A stretch of 64,000 nucleotides of DNA from assembly GCA_019703815.1 (NCBI GenBank), contig AP023052.1, forward strand, positions 1,798,001-1,862,000, in the 5' to 3' direction. This document shows positions 18,152 through 26,789 of this stretch, piece by piece. A program made the translations under genes and the position numbers. Source of the stretch: Thaumasiovibrio occultus. Lineage in GTDB: Bacteria; Pseudomonadota; Gammaproteobacteria; Enterobacterales; Vibrionaceae. Numbering within the stretch: position 1 is the stretch's first letter; the number at the start of each line of letters is the position of its first letter. The notes below the pieces were generated by a model, which had not been told where the DNA came from, made no database searches, and saw only the letters and a program-made list of their open reading frames with translations.

Positions 18152-18871
18152 TTAGCTACCGCGTGTCGTTTGGGTGAATCCGCCGTCAATCACCACGTTC
18201 TCACCCGAGCGTAATAGCTGACTATCGGCCAATTGAAACACCAATGCGGCCACTTCTTCAGGCTCGGCAAAGCGTCGCATTGGGATGCGATCAAACGCGC
18301 CTTTTTCCTTATACCACGGCGCACTTTTGATCATATCCGTCGCGACCGGCCCCGGTGACACTGCATAAGCTTTCAACTGCGATTGCGCCAATTGACGAGT
18401 CCATTCAATCAGCATCGCTTTAGCTACCGCGTATGCCCCTTGTCCAGCGCGAGGACGCACACCGGAAATGCTCGCCATATTCACCACACAAGGTTGCGCC
18501 GATTGCGCCAACAGCGACTCACACTTAGCCACCAGCGATTGCGGGCCATAGATGTTCGTGTTCATCACCGCTTGCCAATCTTCACGCGGGATCTGTGGCA
18601 ATAAGTTATCCCGTAAGATCCCAGCATTATTAACGATCACATCCAGTTGCTTTAAACCAGAAAGCGCCGCAGACACACTGCTCGGATCGGTGACATCAAA
18701 CAGCAACGGCGACACCCCACAACCTTCTTGAGTCAGTAGCGTTAACAGATCATCTAGCTCGGCGGACGGTTTGCGCGCATTGACCAGCACATGGTAATGA
18801 TTACGAGCAAACTGCGCCGCAATAGCCGCGCCAATGCCTTTACTCGCCCCTGTCACTAATACGGTTTTCAT
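18152..18871 (-). CDS. 3-oxoacyl-ACP reductase (FabG-like short-chain dehydrogenase)
   Basis: NAD(P)H-dependent ketoreductase of the short-chain dehydrogenase family (239 residues). It has the cofactor motif TGASKGIG at residues 7-14, NNAG near 82, the catalytic serine in NMASISG near 135, and the Tyr-x3-Lys pair in GAYAVAKA near 148. As the intact reductase of a ketosynthase/dehydratase operon, it most likely reduces the beta-keto intermediates held on the operon's acyl carrier protein. It is the last gene of the operon and its start overlaps the preceding gene by 4 nt. Confidence 0.9.
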   Translation of the reverse strand: MKTVLVTGASKGIGAAIAAQFARNHYHVLVNARKPSAELDDLLTLLTQEGCGVSPLLFDVTDPSSVSAALSGLKQLDVIVNNAGILRDNLLPQIPREDWQAVMNTNIYGPQSLVAKCESLLAQSAQPCVVNMASISGVRPRAGQGAYAVAKAMLIEWTRQLAQSQLKAYAVSPGPVATDMIKSAPWYKEKGAFDRIPMRRFAEPEEVAALVFQLADSQLLRSGENVVIDGGFTQTTRGS

Positions 18872-19332
18872 CGCTCACCTCCCGACATTGCCGTAGTTTG
18901 TTGATCACCCCATTCCAACGACTGCGTGGTGATATAACCCGATGCCCCCAGTTGTTCCAGGGCTTGATAACGTGCATCATCTAAGGGCAGATCGGCACTG
19001 ACCATATTGACGCTCACTTGCTTACGCGCCAGCTCCATCGCCATCACTTGGCACAGCGCTTCTACGCCTTTCGCAATATCGCGCACACTATCGCGACGCC
19101 AATGCACCCAAAGGCTAGCACCCCGCTTTCGCATCAACGGGCGATACAAGCTCTGCATGATCAAAAACAGCTGCTCCAGCGCCTCTGGCGTGGCACTGCC
19201 CAACTGCTCAAGCACCACACAAGGCTTGGCATCGGCAATGATGGGCGCAAGATCCGTCTCTAAGTGGGTCACATCAATGACCTCAGAATGTCCCTGCGAA
19301 TGTTGCACTCTCAAGGTAAATTTAAAGTCCAT
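18868..19332 (-). CDS. Degenerate short-chain-dehydrogenase-like protein
   Basis: A 154-residue protein that I can only place loosely. Its second half (ALCQVMAMELARKQVSVNMV) reads like the helix and strand that follow the catalytic Tyr/Lys of an SDR enzyme. However, the glycine-rich cofactor motif, the NNAG motif and the Ser-Tyr-Lys residues are all absent. The ATG at 19332 is chosen because GGAG sits seven bases upstream; it overlaps the end of the hydrolase gene by 11 nt. Coupled overlaps on both sides argue that it is a real, expressed subunit and not a decaying fragment. A partner or scaffold role for the reductase is inference. Confidence 0.6.
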   Translation of the reverse strand: MDFKFTLRVQHSQGHSEVIDVTHLETDLAPIIADAKPCVVLEQLGSATPEALEQLFLIMQSLYRPLMRKRGASLWVHWRRDSVRDIAKGVEALCQVMAMELARKQVSVNMVSADLPLDDARYQALEQLGASGYITTQSLEWGDQQTTAMSGGER

Positions 19333-20131
19333 GGTGACGCTCCATAAAGTCGACAATATGTTGGTTTATCCACTGATAATGTTCGATATTGGCCGCATGT
19401 GAGGTAGACGCTATCGCGTGGTATTCGATGCTAGGGAAACGCTCAATCAACGCCTGCTGTTGGCTCGCTGAGCAAATAGGATCGCCCTCCGTGCCTAACA
19501 ACATGGCGGGGATGGCCAGTTGACCCTCTCCGCGCGGACCGCGACCACTCACCGCATCAAGCAGTAAACCAATGCCATGGCGATCACTGTTGTAGTCCAT
19601 ATAGCGCTTAAGCACTTGGTCGTACATTCCATCTAGCGCCGTTAAATAACGCTCGCTGAAAAACCACGGAAACACATTGCAAAACGTACTCGACATAGGC
19701 AGATCTTCCGCCATCGCGTGGCGCACATTGTTGATCAGAAAACGGCCATGCACCGAAATAGACTTGCCAGTATTGAGTAGCACTAAACGCTCAAACAATG
19801 TGGGATCGCGCAGGGCTAAATCGACCGCAATCACCCCGCCAAGGGAGTAGCCAATCGCCGTAACGTGTTGCAGATTGAGCTCTTTGAACAAAGCGATCAG
19901 TGCTTGGCACAACTCATCGTAGCTAAACGGCTGATGGACTTTAGCGCCATTGCAACCGGGATAGTCGATAAACAGCAGTTGGTTTGATGCCAGCAGCGGT
20001 CGCAAGCGCTTTTGCTTGACCCACGTATCTTCACCGTGAAAGACCCCATTGAGAAAGACGATGGTGTTCGCTTTGCCGGTTTGGTTATACAAGCGGTAGG
20101 CGAGCTGGAATTTGTCGGATTCAAAGATCAT
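19322..20131 (-). CDS. Alpha/beta hydrolase, possible acyl-releasing thioesterase
   Basis: A 269-residue alpha/beta-hydrolase-fold protein. The nucleophile elbow is GYSLGG near residue 93, an acid is plausible in GTEGDPIC near 215, and the histidine is in TSHAANIEHY near 245. It has no signal peptide, so it is cytoplasmic. Sitting in an operon with a carrier protein, ketosynthases and dehydratases, it may hydrolyse or transfer the finished acyl chain. The fold alone does not define the substrate. It overlaps the upstream dehydratase gene by 11 nt. Confidence 0.8.
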   Translation of the reverse strand: MIFESDKFQLAYRLYNQTGKANTIVFLNGVFHGEDTWVKQKRLRPLLASNQLLFIDYPGCNGAKVHQPFSYDELCQALIALFKELNLQHVTAIGYSLGGVIAVDLALRDPTLFERLVLLNTGKSISVHGRFLINNVRHAMAEDLPMSSTFCNVFPWFFSERYLTALDGMYDQVLKRYMDYNSDRHGIGLLLDAVSGRGPRGEGQLAIPAMLLGTEGDPICSASQQQALIERFPSIEYHAIASTSHAANIEHYQWINQHIVDFMERHHGL

Positions 20132-21119
20132 GCGCCACCTCTGTAACTTCGCAGCGCTCGGTCACCTGCGCTAACAAGTGCTCCGGAAACGTTTGATCCG
20201 AAGCTAAAGTAATTTTGACACCCGCCAACTCCATCACACACTCTCCCGCTTGATTGCAAATCACCATATCAAGCCACGCATCGTTTTGTTCGAGCGCGTT
20301 GAGTTTGGCGTGCAAGACACACGGTGCATTGGTGGGATGCGCACGAAAACGGGTTACTCGCTCAAAACTCACCGGAAAACGCGGGCGTTGATCCAGATAG
20401 AGCGATAGCATACAGCCCAGCTGCATTGCACTGTCGACACCCAATGGCGACAACACAAAGCCTGTTGCGTCGTCGCTAAACCACGCTTTTTCCAGATCGC
20501 CGCAGGAATACCCCGCCACAATGGTTTGAGCCTGTCTATCCAGCGCCATTTGCCCGGTTAAACTTTGCAACAGCTCGCCGTGGGAAAACATCAGCTCGCG
20601 GTAAAGCCACTGCTTGTCCACCCCAAATGGTGACAAATCATCACACGGATTGGTGGCGATTGACGGCTGTAACGCGTGGTGATGAAACGCGATCCGCGCG
20701 GTGGCATGGCGGCGCTGACCTAAGCGCTTGCCCGCTTTATTGACTCGCTCGCTCCAAAGGCTGGCGTCAATCACGATATCGTTGCCTTGATGTTGAACGG
20801 CATCAATCCGCACCGACACGGGCAACGCGGTGGTTTTCTTATCAATCAGCAACCAACGTTCAGCCACGAAATTGCGCACAGTAAGTGCTTCAAATTCCAC
20901 CATCTGCGCACTTTGCGTCGCATACTCCAGTGCGACTTCGACCAAATACTCCAGCTGCAATGCACCGGGCATCACTGGCCCTGCCGGTAGGGTGTGATGG
21001 GCTAAATAGCGATGACGCTCGGCGTTGAGCAGCAAGGTGATCTGCTGCTCAGTGCTGTCGTCAATCGGGTCGACATTAAGCAGCGGCAGCGTGCTCGCCC
21101 GCCAATTTACTGAGATCAT
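20121..21119 (-). CDS. Dehydratase-like double-hotdog protein (1 of 3)
   Basis: A 332-residue protein whose N-terminal half has a FabA/FabZ-like segment, HTLPAGPVMPGALQLEYLVE near residue 42, with histidine and the PxMPG loop. Its C-terminal half has SPLGVDSAMQ near 226, matching the Asp-x3-Gln motif of polyketide dehydratase domains. The spacing after the histidine differs by one residue from the canonical His-x3-Gly-x4-Pro, so activity is uncertain. It probably dehydrates beta-hydroxyacyl-ACP intermediates or is a non-catalytic partner of the two adjacent dehydratase-like proteins. The genes are translationally coupled. Confidence 0.75.
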   Translation of the reverse strand: MISVNWRASTLPLLNVDPIDDSTEQQITLLLNAERHRYLAHHTLPAGPVMPGALQLEYLVEVALEYATQSAQMVEFEALTVRNFVAERWLLIDKKTTALPVSVRIDAVQHQGNDIVIDASLWSERVNKAGKRLGQRRHATARIAFHHHALQPSIATNPCDDLSPFGVDKQWLYRELMFSHGELLQSLTGQMALDRQAQTIVAGYSCGDLEKAWFSDDATGFVLSPLGVDSAMQLGCMLSLYLDQRPRFPVSFERVTRFRAHPTNAPCVLHAKLNALEQNDAWLDMVICNQAGECVMELAGVKITLASDQTFPEHLLAQVTERCEVTEVAHDL

Positions 21120-22087
21120 ACGGCCACTTCTCCCTCAGCAAACGAGGCGAAAATACCATAGAGATCCATAGGCTCGCGCTTCTCAAACGGCGCACGACGC
21201 ACCACAACACGGCCAAATTGGCTGTTGAGCTCGTCTCCTTCCCGTGAGCGAATTTGGCAACTGCAAACGAGGTCAACCTCATCGCTGGAGAGGATCCGCC
21301 CATCCAAAATATACTGACAGTCTTGCGCAAACGGCGATGTCACCACCACCTCTTCGATCCTCACAGGCAGCTTGGTGTTGTATGGCTGATCGTTGTCGCT
21401 CTCTTCCAATAGACAGTTCAGTACCACCATTTGCAATACGCTATCGAGCGCCAGTGGCGAAAGCACAAACGGCAATTTCGGCTCAACCGACATCAAGTCT
21501 TCATGTTGATAGATATTGAACACACCCGACACCCCATTGGACTCTTGGGCAAGAAAATACTCGCCAGTCACCGTGCGAAACAGCGGGCCATGTGTATGGT
21601 GGACTTTGTGGTAATATTCCCCTTGCGGCATTCTGATCTGCTGGCACTGACGCGGCGCAAAGCGCGACAGTTCACGGCTATCACCTTGGCCGAGTTTCAC
21701 CTGCATGTCGGCCACTTTTCCACGCTCGCGGATCACCTTACCGGCTTTGTTCATTAAGGGGGTAAACACGGTCACTGCAATGGTGCTGTCATCGATATAG
21801 CGCGCTTCAATCGTCACTTCACGGGTTTCACCGAAAGGGATCACAATGCCGCGATACTGCTCCATAAAGTCGATATGGAGCGGATATAAGCTCTCACTAC
21901 CGTGCAGATTGGCGGCCCCTTCCAACAACAAATTGGCGGTTAAGGCAAAAGGAAACAGACATTGACCACCAAACACGTGGTCTTTCAATCCGCCCATCAG
22001 TTCAGGATCCAACACGACTTTCATCGTCAATGACTGGTCGTCGCGAATTTGTTCATGACTCCAGTGGGTAAAAAACCATTGTTTCAT
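21116..22087 (-). CDS. Polyketide-type dehydratase, double hotdog (2 of 3)
   Basis: A 323-residue stand-alone protein with the layout of a polyketide synthase dehydratase domain. The N-terminal hotdog carries the catalytic His-x3-Gly-x4-Pro motif in DHVFGGQCLFPFAL near residue 36. The C-terminal hotdog carries Asp-x3-Gln in SPLALDSVLQ near 213. It would convert beta-hydroxyacyl-ACP to trans-enoyl-ACP. Both catalytic motifs are intact, so it is the best candidate for the working dehydratase of the operon. The start has AAGGAG upstream, and the gene follows the third dehydratase-like gene by 11 bp. Confidence 0.82.
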   Translation of the reverse strand: MKQWFFTHWSHEQIRDDQSLTMKVVLDPELMGGLKDHVFGGQCLFPFALTANLLLEGAANLHGSESLYPLHIDFMEQYRGIVIPFGETREVTIEARYIDDSTIAVTVFTPLMNKAGKVIRERGKVADMQVKLGQGDSRELSRFAPRQCQQIRMPQGEYYHKVHHTHGPLFRTVTGEYFLAQESNGVSGVFNIYQHEDLMSVEPKLPFVLSPLALDSVLQMVVLNCLLEESDNDQPYNTKLPVRIEEVVVTSPFAQDCQYILDGRILSSDEVDLVCSCQIRSREGDELNSQFGRVVVRRAPFEKREPMDLYGIFASFAEGEVAV

Positions 22088-22098
22088 CGTTCTTCTCC

Positions 22099-22977
22099 TT
22101 ACAACTGCACCATTTGATAATCTTGATAAAAGGCGATCGGCGAGCCGTCTTCCTGATTCACCGCTAACACATCGACACTCGAATTACTCTTACCGCCGAG
22201 GATCAATACCTCCACCCCGTCGCTAGTCCACGGGCCAAGATAGGTCAGGCGTCCAATATTCGACGGCCACGCTTTACGCTCCATCACCCGGTTAAAGCAA
22301 ACCAAGTGGCTACAGCAAGTGAAGGCGGCAGAAATGGCGGTAATAAACTCAGGCTGGCGGGTGTGCTGCAGATAAAACGCTTCTGAGTCGCGAATTTCAC
22401 TGAGCCCCAGTAGGATTTCCTGCTGTTCGCACCAGGAGTAAGAGAAGATATTGTTGGAGAAGATCGAGCCCAATCGCGAGTTACTGCGGGTTCGACGCAT
22501 CAGATCTTGCACGTGATACAAAGGTGACAAACTATCGCGATACTCAGCGATAGTCGGCACGCTGCAAGACGCATCGTTGTCCATCACGGCGGTCATCACC
22601 GCGACATTTTTACGCACGATCTGTCCGGTAGCGGACATCTTGTCGCAGCCAAACTTCAACGTAAGGCTGTTATCATCGCTCAATCGCCAATTGATGTAGA
22701 AATTGGCGCGTCCCTTTTCAGGAATAATCGCCAAACGCGGAGCAGTAATGTCGCGAAAGCTCATCGCGTTAGGTTTGACGTAATCTTTGAAAGGCGTCTG
22801 GGCTAACACCCCCAGCGCCATTTCTATCATAAACACTGAGGGGATCACGCTCGTGCCATCTAAACCGTGACTGAGCGCGTAGCGGTGCTCATCCAGCGAC
22901 AACGACAAAACGCACTCCACTTGGCTCTCAGTCACTTTGAGATCGCGAATAAAGCCGTCAACAAGGCTCGATTTCAT
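22099..22977 (-). CDS. Dehydratase-like double-hotdog protein (3 of 3)
   Basis: A 292-residue protein with a good His-x3-Gly-x4-Pro motif in SHGLDGTSVIPSVFMIEMA near residue 37, followed by a second, diverged half. The expected Asp-x3-Gln of the C-terminal hotdog is not visible; the nearest counterpart is PEFITAIS, with Glu. It may be a dehydratase with an altered acid, an isomerase, or a structural partner. It sits between the ketosynthase and the other two dehydratase-like genes, and its start overlaps the ketosynthase stop by 4 nt. Confidence 0.7.
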   Translation of the reverse strand: MKSSLVDGFIRDLKVTESQVECVLSLSLDEHRYALSHGLDGTSVIPSVFMIEMALGVLAQTPFKDYVKPNAMSFRDITAPRLAIIPEKGRANFYINWRLSDDNSLTLKFGCDKMSATGQIVRKNVAVMTAVMDNDASCSVPTIAEYRDSLSPLYHVQDLMRRTRSNSRLGSIFSNNIFSYSWCEQQEILLGLSEIRDSEAFYLQHTRQPEFITAISAAFTCCSHLVCFNRVMERKAWPSNIGRLTYLGPWTSDGVEVLILGGKSNSSVDVLAVNQEDGSPIAFYQDYQMVQL

Positions 22978-24266
22978 ATTTCCTCCTTAAATTTGGAGAA
23001 AATCACCGTGGCGTTTTGTCCGCCGAAACCAAAGTTATTTGATAACACATGGTTAACCTCCATCTTGCGCGAAACTTCAGGCACGTAGTCTAAATCCAGC
23101 TCTGGATCTTGAGTGGTGTAGTTGCGGGTACCGTGGATCACGCCTTCACGAATGGCGTTAATACAGGCCACCGCTTCCAATGGCCCAGCGGCCATAATGC
23201 CGTGACCAATCATGGATTTTGTTGACGACACCGCCACGTCATACGCCGCCTCACCAAACACTTTCTTGATAGCGGTGGTTTCTGAGCGATCGTTCATCTT
23301 AGTCGAGGTACCGTGGGCGTTGATATAATCAATATCAGCCGGTTTCAGCCCTGCGCAATCAAGCGCCGTTTGCAAGGTACGGCACGCCGCGACCGCTTCG
23401 GGATCGGGATCCGTGGCACGATAGCCATCGGTAAATGAGGCGTAACCGGTTACTTCACACAAAATGGTCGCGTTGCGAGCAAGCGCCGATTCCAGCGATT
23501 CCAGTACCAACACCCCACAACCGCTTCCCATCACAAAGCCGCTGCGCTCAGCATCGAACGGGCGACAGGCAGTTTGCGGATCCGGGTTAGTGGTTAGGGC
23601 GCCAATGCGGGTAAAACCAATCATGGTATTAAGATCGAAATCATACGCCCCACCGGCGAGTGCAATGTTCAATCGGCCACGACGGATTTTCTCAAACGCT
23701 TCCCCAATCGCATTGTTGCCCGACGCACACGCAGTCCCGATGCTTAACGACGGCCCTTGCAAGCCATAAAAGCGCGCAGCGAAATGATTGGCACTGTCCC
23801 AGCTATCTAAATCGACCCGACAATCGTGGGCAGGGTTACGTTGCAGCGCACTAAAGAAATCATCATTTTTGAGTGAATCTCCAACCCAACCGGCATGAAT
23901 ATCATCAATGTAGCGGTCGATGTGATACATCGGGCTGTACGGGCGATCGGCGATCATCGACGCCATTTCATTCGCAGTTTCGGAGTGTGGCGCGACGCCG
24001 GCTTGCTTCATCGCTTCATCCACCGCGACCATGAATTTGCGGATGGAGGGATCTTCGGTTTGGATTTGCGCCAAGCCTTCAACTTGGGCAATATCGTCTT
24101 CCATCTCGGGCATGCTGCTGGCAATCGCCACAATGTCGCCGTACACCGGAAGATGAGTGATGGGCGCAATCGCACTGTTACCCGCCAATAAGTTTTGCCA
24201 AAGGGTTTGTTGACCGGCGCCAAAGCCACTCACGGCACCAAGACCTGTTACAACAACTCGCTTCAT
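22974..24266 (-). CDS. Beta-ketoacyl-ACP synthase, FabF-like, catalytically intact
   Basis: Condensing enzyme of 430 residues from the ATG at 24266, which has AGGAG seven bases upstream; a longer frame to 24299 lacks one. The thiolase-fold catalytic triad is complete: Cys in SIGTACASGNNAIGEAF near residue 175, His in INAHGTSTKMND near 325, and His in KSMIGHGIMAAG near 363. It elongates acyl-ACP with malonyl-ACP. Its start overlaps by 4 nt the end of a ketosynthase-like gene that lacks the triad. This is the pairing seen in ketosynthase/chain-length-factor heterodimers of type II polyketide synthases, so the two probably form one enzyme. Confidence 0.9.
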   Translation of the reverse strand: MKRVVVTGLGAVSGFGAGQQTLWQNLLAGNSAIAPITHLPVYGDIVAIASSMPEMEDDIAQVEGLAQIQTEDPSIRKFMVAVDEAMKQAGVAPHSETANEMASMIADRPYSPMYHIDRYIDDIHAGWVGDSLKNDDFFSALQRNPAHDCRVDLDSWDSANHFAARFYGLQGPSLSIGTACASGNNAIGEAFEKIRRGRLNIALAGGAYDFDLNTMIGFTRIGALTTNPDPQTACRPFDAERSGFVMGSGCGVLVLESLESALARNATILCEVTGYASFTDGYRATDPDPEAVAACRTLQTALDCAGLKPADIDYINAHGTSTKMNDRSETTAIKKVFGEAAYDVAVSSTKSMIGHGIMAAGPLEAVACINAIREGVIHGTRNYTTQDPELDLDYVPEVSRKMEVNHVLSNNFGFGGQNATVIFSKFKEEI

Positions 24267-25498
24267 ACTTGCTCTCCTTTTGACAAAACCACACCACAAA
24301 GATTGCCAAGGTAGTCAACATGAAGACAAACCAAGGTATTAACGGGCGAACGGGCTTGCTCTGCACCAGCCAAACTCAAGGGGACGTTGATTGAAGATGG
24401 ATTCAGTACCGGTGCAAACTGTTGCGCTTCAAGCTGCATGCAGGCGTACATCAAAGAACACGCAGAGGCGGCGCCAAAGGTAAATCCGGTATAAGCGGTT
24501 GACGATACAATTAACGGTTGGCTACCAAAAACTTGATGGACGGCACGCGCTTCTGCGCTATCGAGAAACTCAATGCCACATTGGGTAATTTGCACCGCAT
24601 CGATGTCGGCAGCAGCCAAATTCGCATTGTCGAGTAACCCTTTTAACGCCCGACTAATTTCGTAAGTTAAGGCGTCAGTATCTTTGTTATCGATGTTCGC
24701 TAAATAGCTGTTTTGATAGCCCAGCACTTCGGCGTAAATTTTGGCATCGCGAGCTTGCGCTTGATCGAGACGCTCCACCACCAAGGCTGCTGCGCCTTCA
24801 CCGCCAATAAAGCCCGTTTGGTCTTTTTGCAGCGCCAGTGGATAGTGCTGCGACATACGAAACAGATAATCGACATACACTTCGTTTTCTGTCGCGCCCA
24901 CTAAGGCCAAATCAATGCGATCATCTTGGATTGCCTGATAGGCCTCACCCAAGGTGAGCAAGCCACCGGCAGGGCCATTCACCACGCTGTAGCTGATCGC
25001 CCGCAAGCCAAACTGAATGGCGATTTGGCCGCCAGTCGTATTGGGCAGCCTTGGTAATACCCACAACGGTGGATATTCACGGTAAGATTCAGCGCCCATT
25101 TTTTCATAGTCGACGCCTTCACCTGGACGGCTGCACGACATATAAGGCTGGGCACTGGCCGACACACCTTGAGTGAAACACGCGCCAAAGAACACTGCGC
25201 GACGGCTATCATCAGTGGTGTAACCTGAGCCGGTGTCTTCGAACGCCAAGGTCGCCGCCGCCATACCGAGTTTCACTTGCGACGTCATCATTCGAATGGA
25301 TTTGCGATCTTTAATGAAGGCTTTGGGATCAAACGATGAGGCGTAGCCAAAAGGGATGGCCAGCTCATCGCTAGGGGTAACGTTGGCGCTACCTTGAGTG
25401 AGTGCGCGCATGTGGTCGCTGGCGCTCACGCCGAGTGATGTAATACCACCGACACCTGATATCACCACCCGTGGTATCAAGTCTGCTGAATTTGACAT
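24263..25498 (-). CDS. Chain-length-factor-like ketosynthase homologue lacking the catalytic triad
   Basis: A 411-residue protein with ketosynthase fold signatures (RVVISGVGGITSLG at the N terminus, GEGAAALVVERL near residue 230). None of the three catalytic residues is present. The cysteine region reads SYSVVNGPAGG, the first histidine region reads VQITQCGIEF where NAHGTST is expected, and the second reads AYTGFTFGAASA where a Gly-His pair is expected. This matches the idea of a chain-length factor, the non-catalytic partner that shapes the product tunnel, although it is also more diverged than usual. It is coupled to the intact FabF-like gene by a 4-nt overlap. Confidence 0.82.
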   Translation of the reverse strand: MSNSADLIPRVVISGVGGITSLGVSASDHMRALTQGSANVTPSDELAIPFGYASSFDPKAFIKDRKSIRMMTSQVKLGMAAATLAFEDTGSGYTTDDSRRAVFFGACFTQGVSASAQPYMSCSRPGEGVDYEKMGAESYREYPPLWVLPRLPNTTGGQIAIQFGLRAISYSVVNGPAGGLLTLGEAYQAIQDDRIDLALVGATENEVYVDYLFRMSQHYPLALQKDQTGFIGGEGAAALVVERLDQAQARDAKIYAEVLGYQNSYLANIDNKDTDALTYEISRALKGLLDNANLAAADIDAVQITQCGIEFLDSAEARAVHQVFGSQPLIVSSTAYTGFTFGAASACSLMYACMQLEAQQFAPVLNPSSINVPLSLAGAEQARSPVNTLVCLHVDYLGNLCGVVLSKGEQV

Positions 25499-25573
25499 CG
25501 TAATATCCTTACTAAATTTTCCTGACCAAAAATGGCACTCGCTCGATTGTGTTTATTGTGCGGTGGCGAATGC

Positions 25574-26788
25574 TTATGCTTTTTCAAAGACTAAACTGGT
25601 GTTACAGCCTCCTATCGCACTGGAGTTGTTGAGGCTATATCGCAAAGAGGTGTTTTGGGGCAGCGATCCCACCAAGCGCACATCCGCATGGTTATCAGGC
25701 TGATCCAAATTACGGTTGGCGTGAATGTGGCCTTGTTGCAGGCTGAGCAAACAGATGATGGATTCAATAGCGCCGCTGGCCGCTAAGGTATGTCCAAACA
25801 GCGATTTACTGCTATTCACCCAAGGTGTTGTGCCGGTAAATAGCTGGCGGATCGCTTCGAGATCAGCCAAGTCATTGGCCTGCGTAGACGTGCCATGCGC
25901 GTTGATATAATCAATTGTGCCAGCGTCAACTTGCCCATCGCGCAGTGCACGTGCCATCGCCGCCGCTTTGCCATCGGCATGGGGATCGGTCAAACGGTAC
26001 GCATCCATCGACACCCCAAATCCACGCACATAGCCCAAAATATTGGCACCGCGCGCTTTGGCATGGCGCTCACTTTCAAGCAACAGCGCCGCCGCCCCTT
26101 CCCCTATCACAAAACCGTTACGCTGCGCATCAAAAGGACGCATGGCGGTGTTCGCCTCAACGCTCGGTGTATGCATCCCCAAGCGGCTAAAACCGGAGAG
26201 GTATGAGGGTGTCATTCGGCTATCACTACCACCAGCCAGCAAGCATTCTTCTTCCCCACTGCGGATCAATCGAAACGCTTGACCAATCGCCATGCTAGAG
26301 CTGACGCAGGCATTCACTATGGTGGTGCTATAACCGGTAATATTGGCAACCAAAGAGAGGTAAGCTGCGGGTAAATTGGGGTAGGTATTAAGAAACCACG
26401 AGGGTGAACGAGCGTCTAAATCGGTCGATGCAAACTCATCGCACAAAGAGCCACCCGTCCCCATCAACACGCCCATGCGCGTGTCTTGGATCTGCTCAGG
26501 TGTTAAACCGGCATCCACCAACGTATTCAAACACGCAGCAACGAACAGTTGGCTGGTTCGGCTCATACTTCTGAGCTGTTTTTTCGCTAGTCGAAAAGTG
26601 GGTTGGAACTGGAGTTGCGCCGCACAAGGTGCCCAAACATTGACGCCATATCCACTGGCTGGATCAGCCAGTGGGATGCGGTCAATACCTGTTTCGCCTT
26701 GACCAATTTTGCTCCAAACCTCTGTAACGGTGTCTCCTAGCGCGGTTTGCCAACCGATACCAGTTACCACTACATCGTGGCAAGCCAT
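25574..26788 (-). CDS. Second beta-ketoacyl-ACP synthase, catalytically intact
   Basis: Condensing enzyme of 404 residues. The triad is complete: Cys in IVNACVSSSMAIGQAF near residue 163, His in INAHGTSTQAND near 295, and His in KSLFGHTLAASGA near 332. It is the first enzyme gene after the carrier protein (1-bp gap) and is separated from the chain-length-factor-like gene by about 75 bp. Two active condensing enzymes in one operon suggest a division of labour, for example priming versus elongation, as in aryl-polyene-type systems. That assignment is inference. Confidence 0.9.
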   Translation of the reverse strand: MACHDVVVTGIGWQTALGDTVTEVWSKIGQGETGIDRIPLADPASGYGVNVWAPCAAQLQFQPTFRLAKKQLRSMSRTSQLFVAACLNTLVDAGLTPEQIQDTRMGVLMGTGGSLCDEFASTDLDARSPSWFLNTYPNLPAAYLSLVANITGYSTTIVNACVSSSMAIGQAFRLIRSGEEECLLAGGSDSRMTPSYLSGFSRLGMHTPSVEANTAMRPFDAQRNGFVIGEGAAALLLESERHAKARGANILGYVRGFGVSMDAYRLTDPHADGKAAAMARALRDGQVDAGTIDYINAHGTSTQANDLADLEAIRQLFTGTTPWVNSSKSLFGHTLAASGAIESIICLLSLQQGHIHANRNLDQPDNHADVRLVGSLPQNTSLRYSLNNSSAIGGCNTSLVFEKA

Positions 26789-26789
26789 A

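Noticed and set aside
24263-25498. Treating the triad-less ketosynthase gene as a pseudogene
   Set aside because: The frame is intact over 411 codons, keeps fold motifs and is translationally coupled to its partner, which fits a functional non-catalytic subunit.
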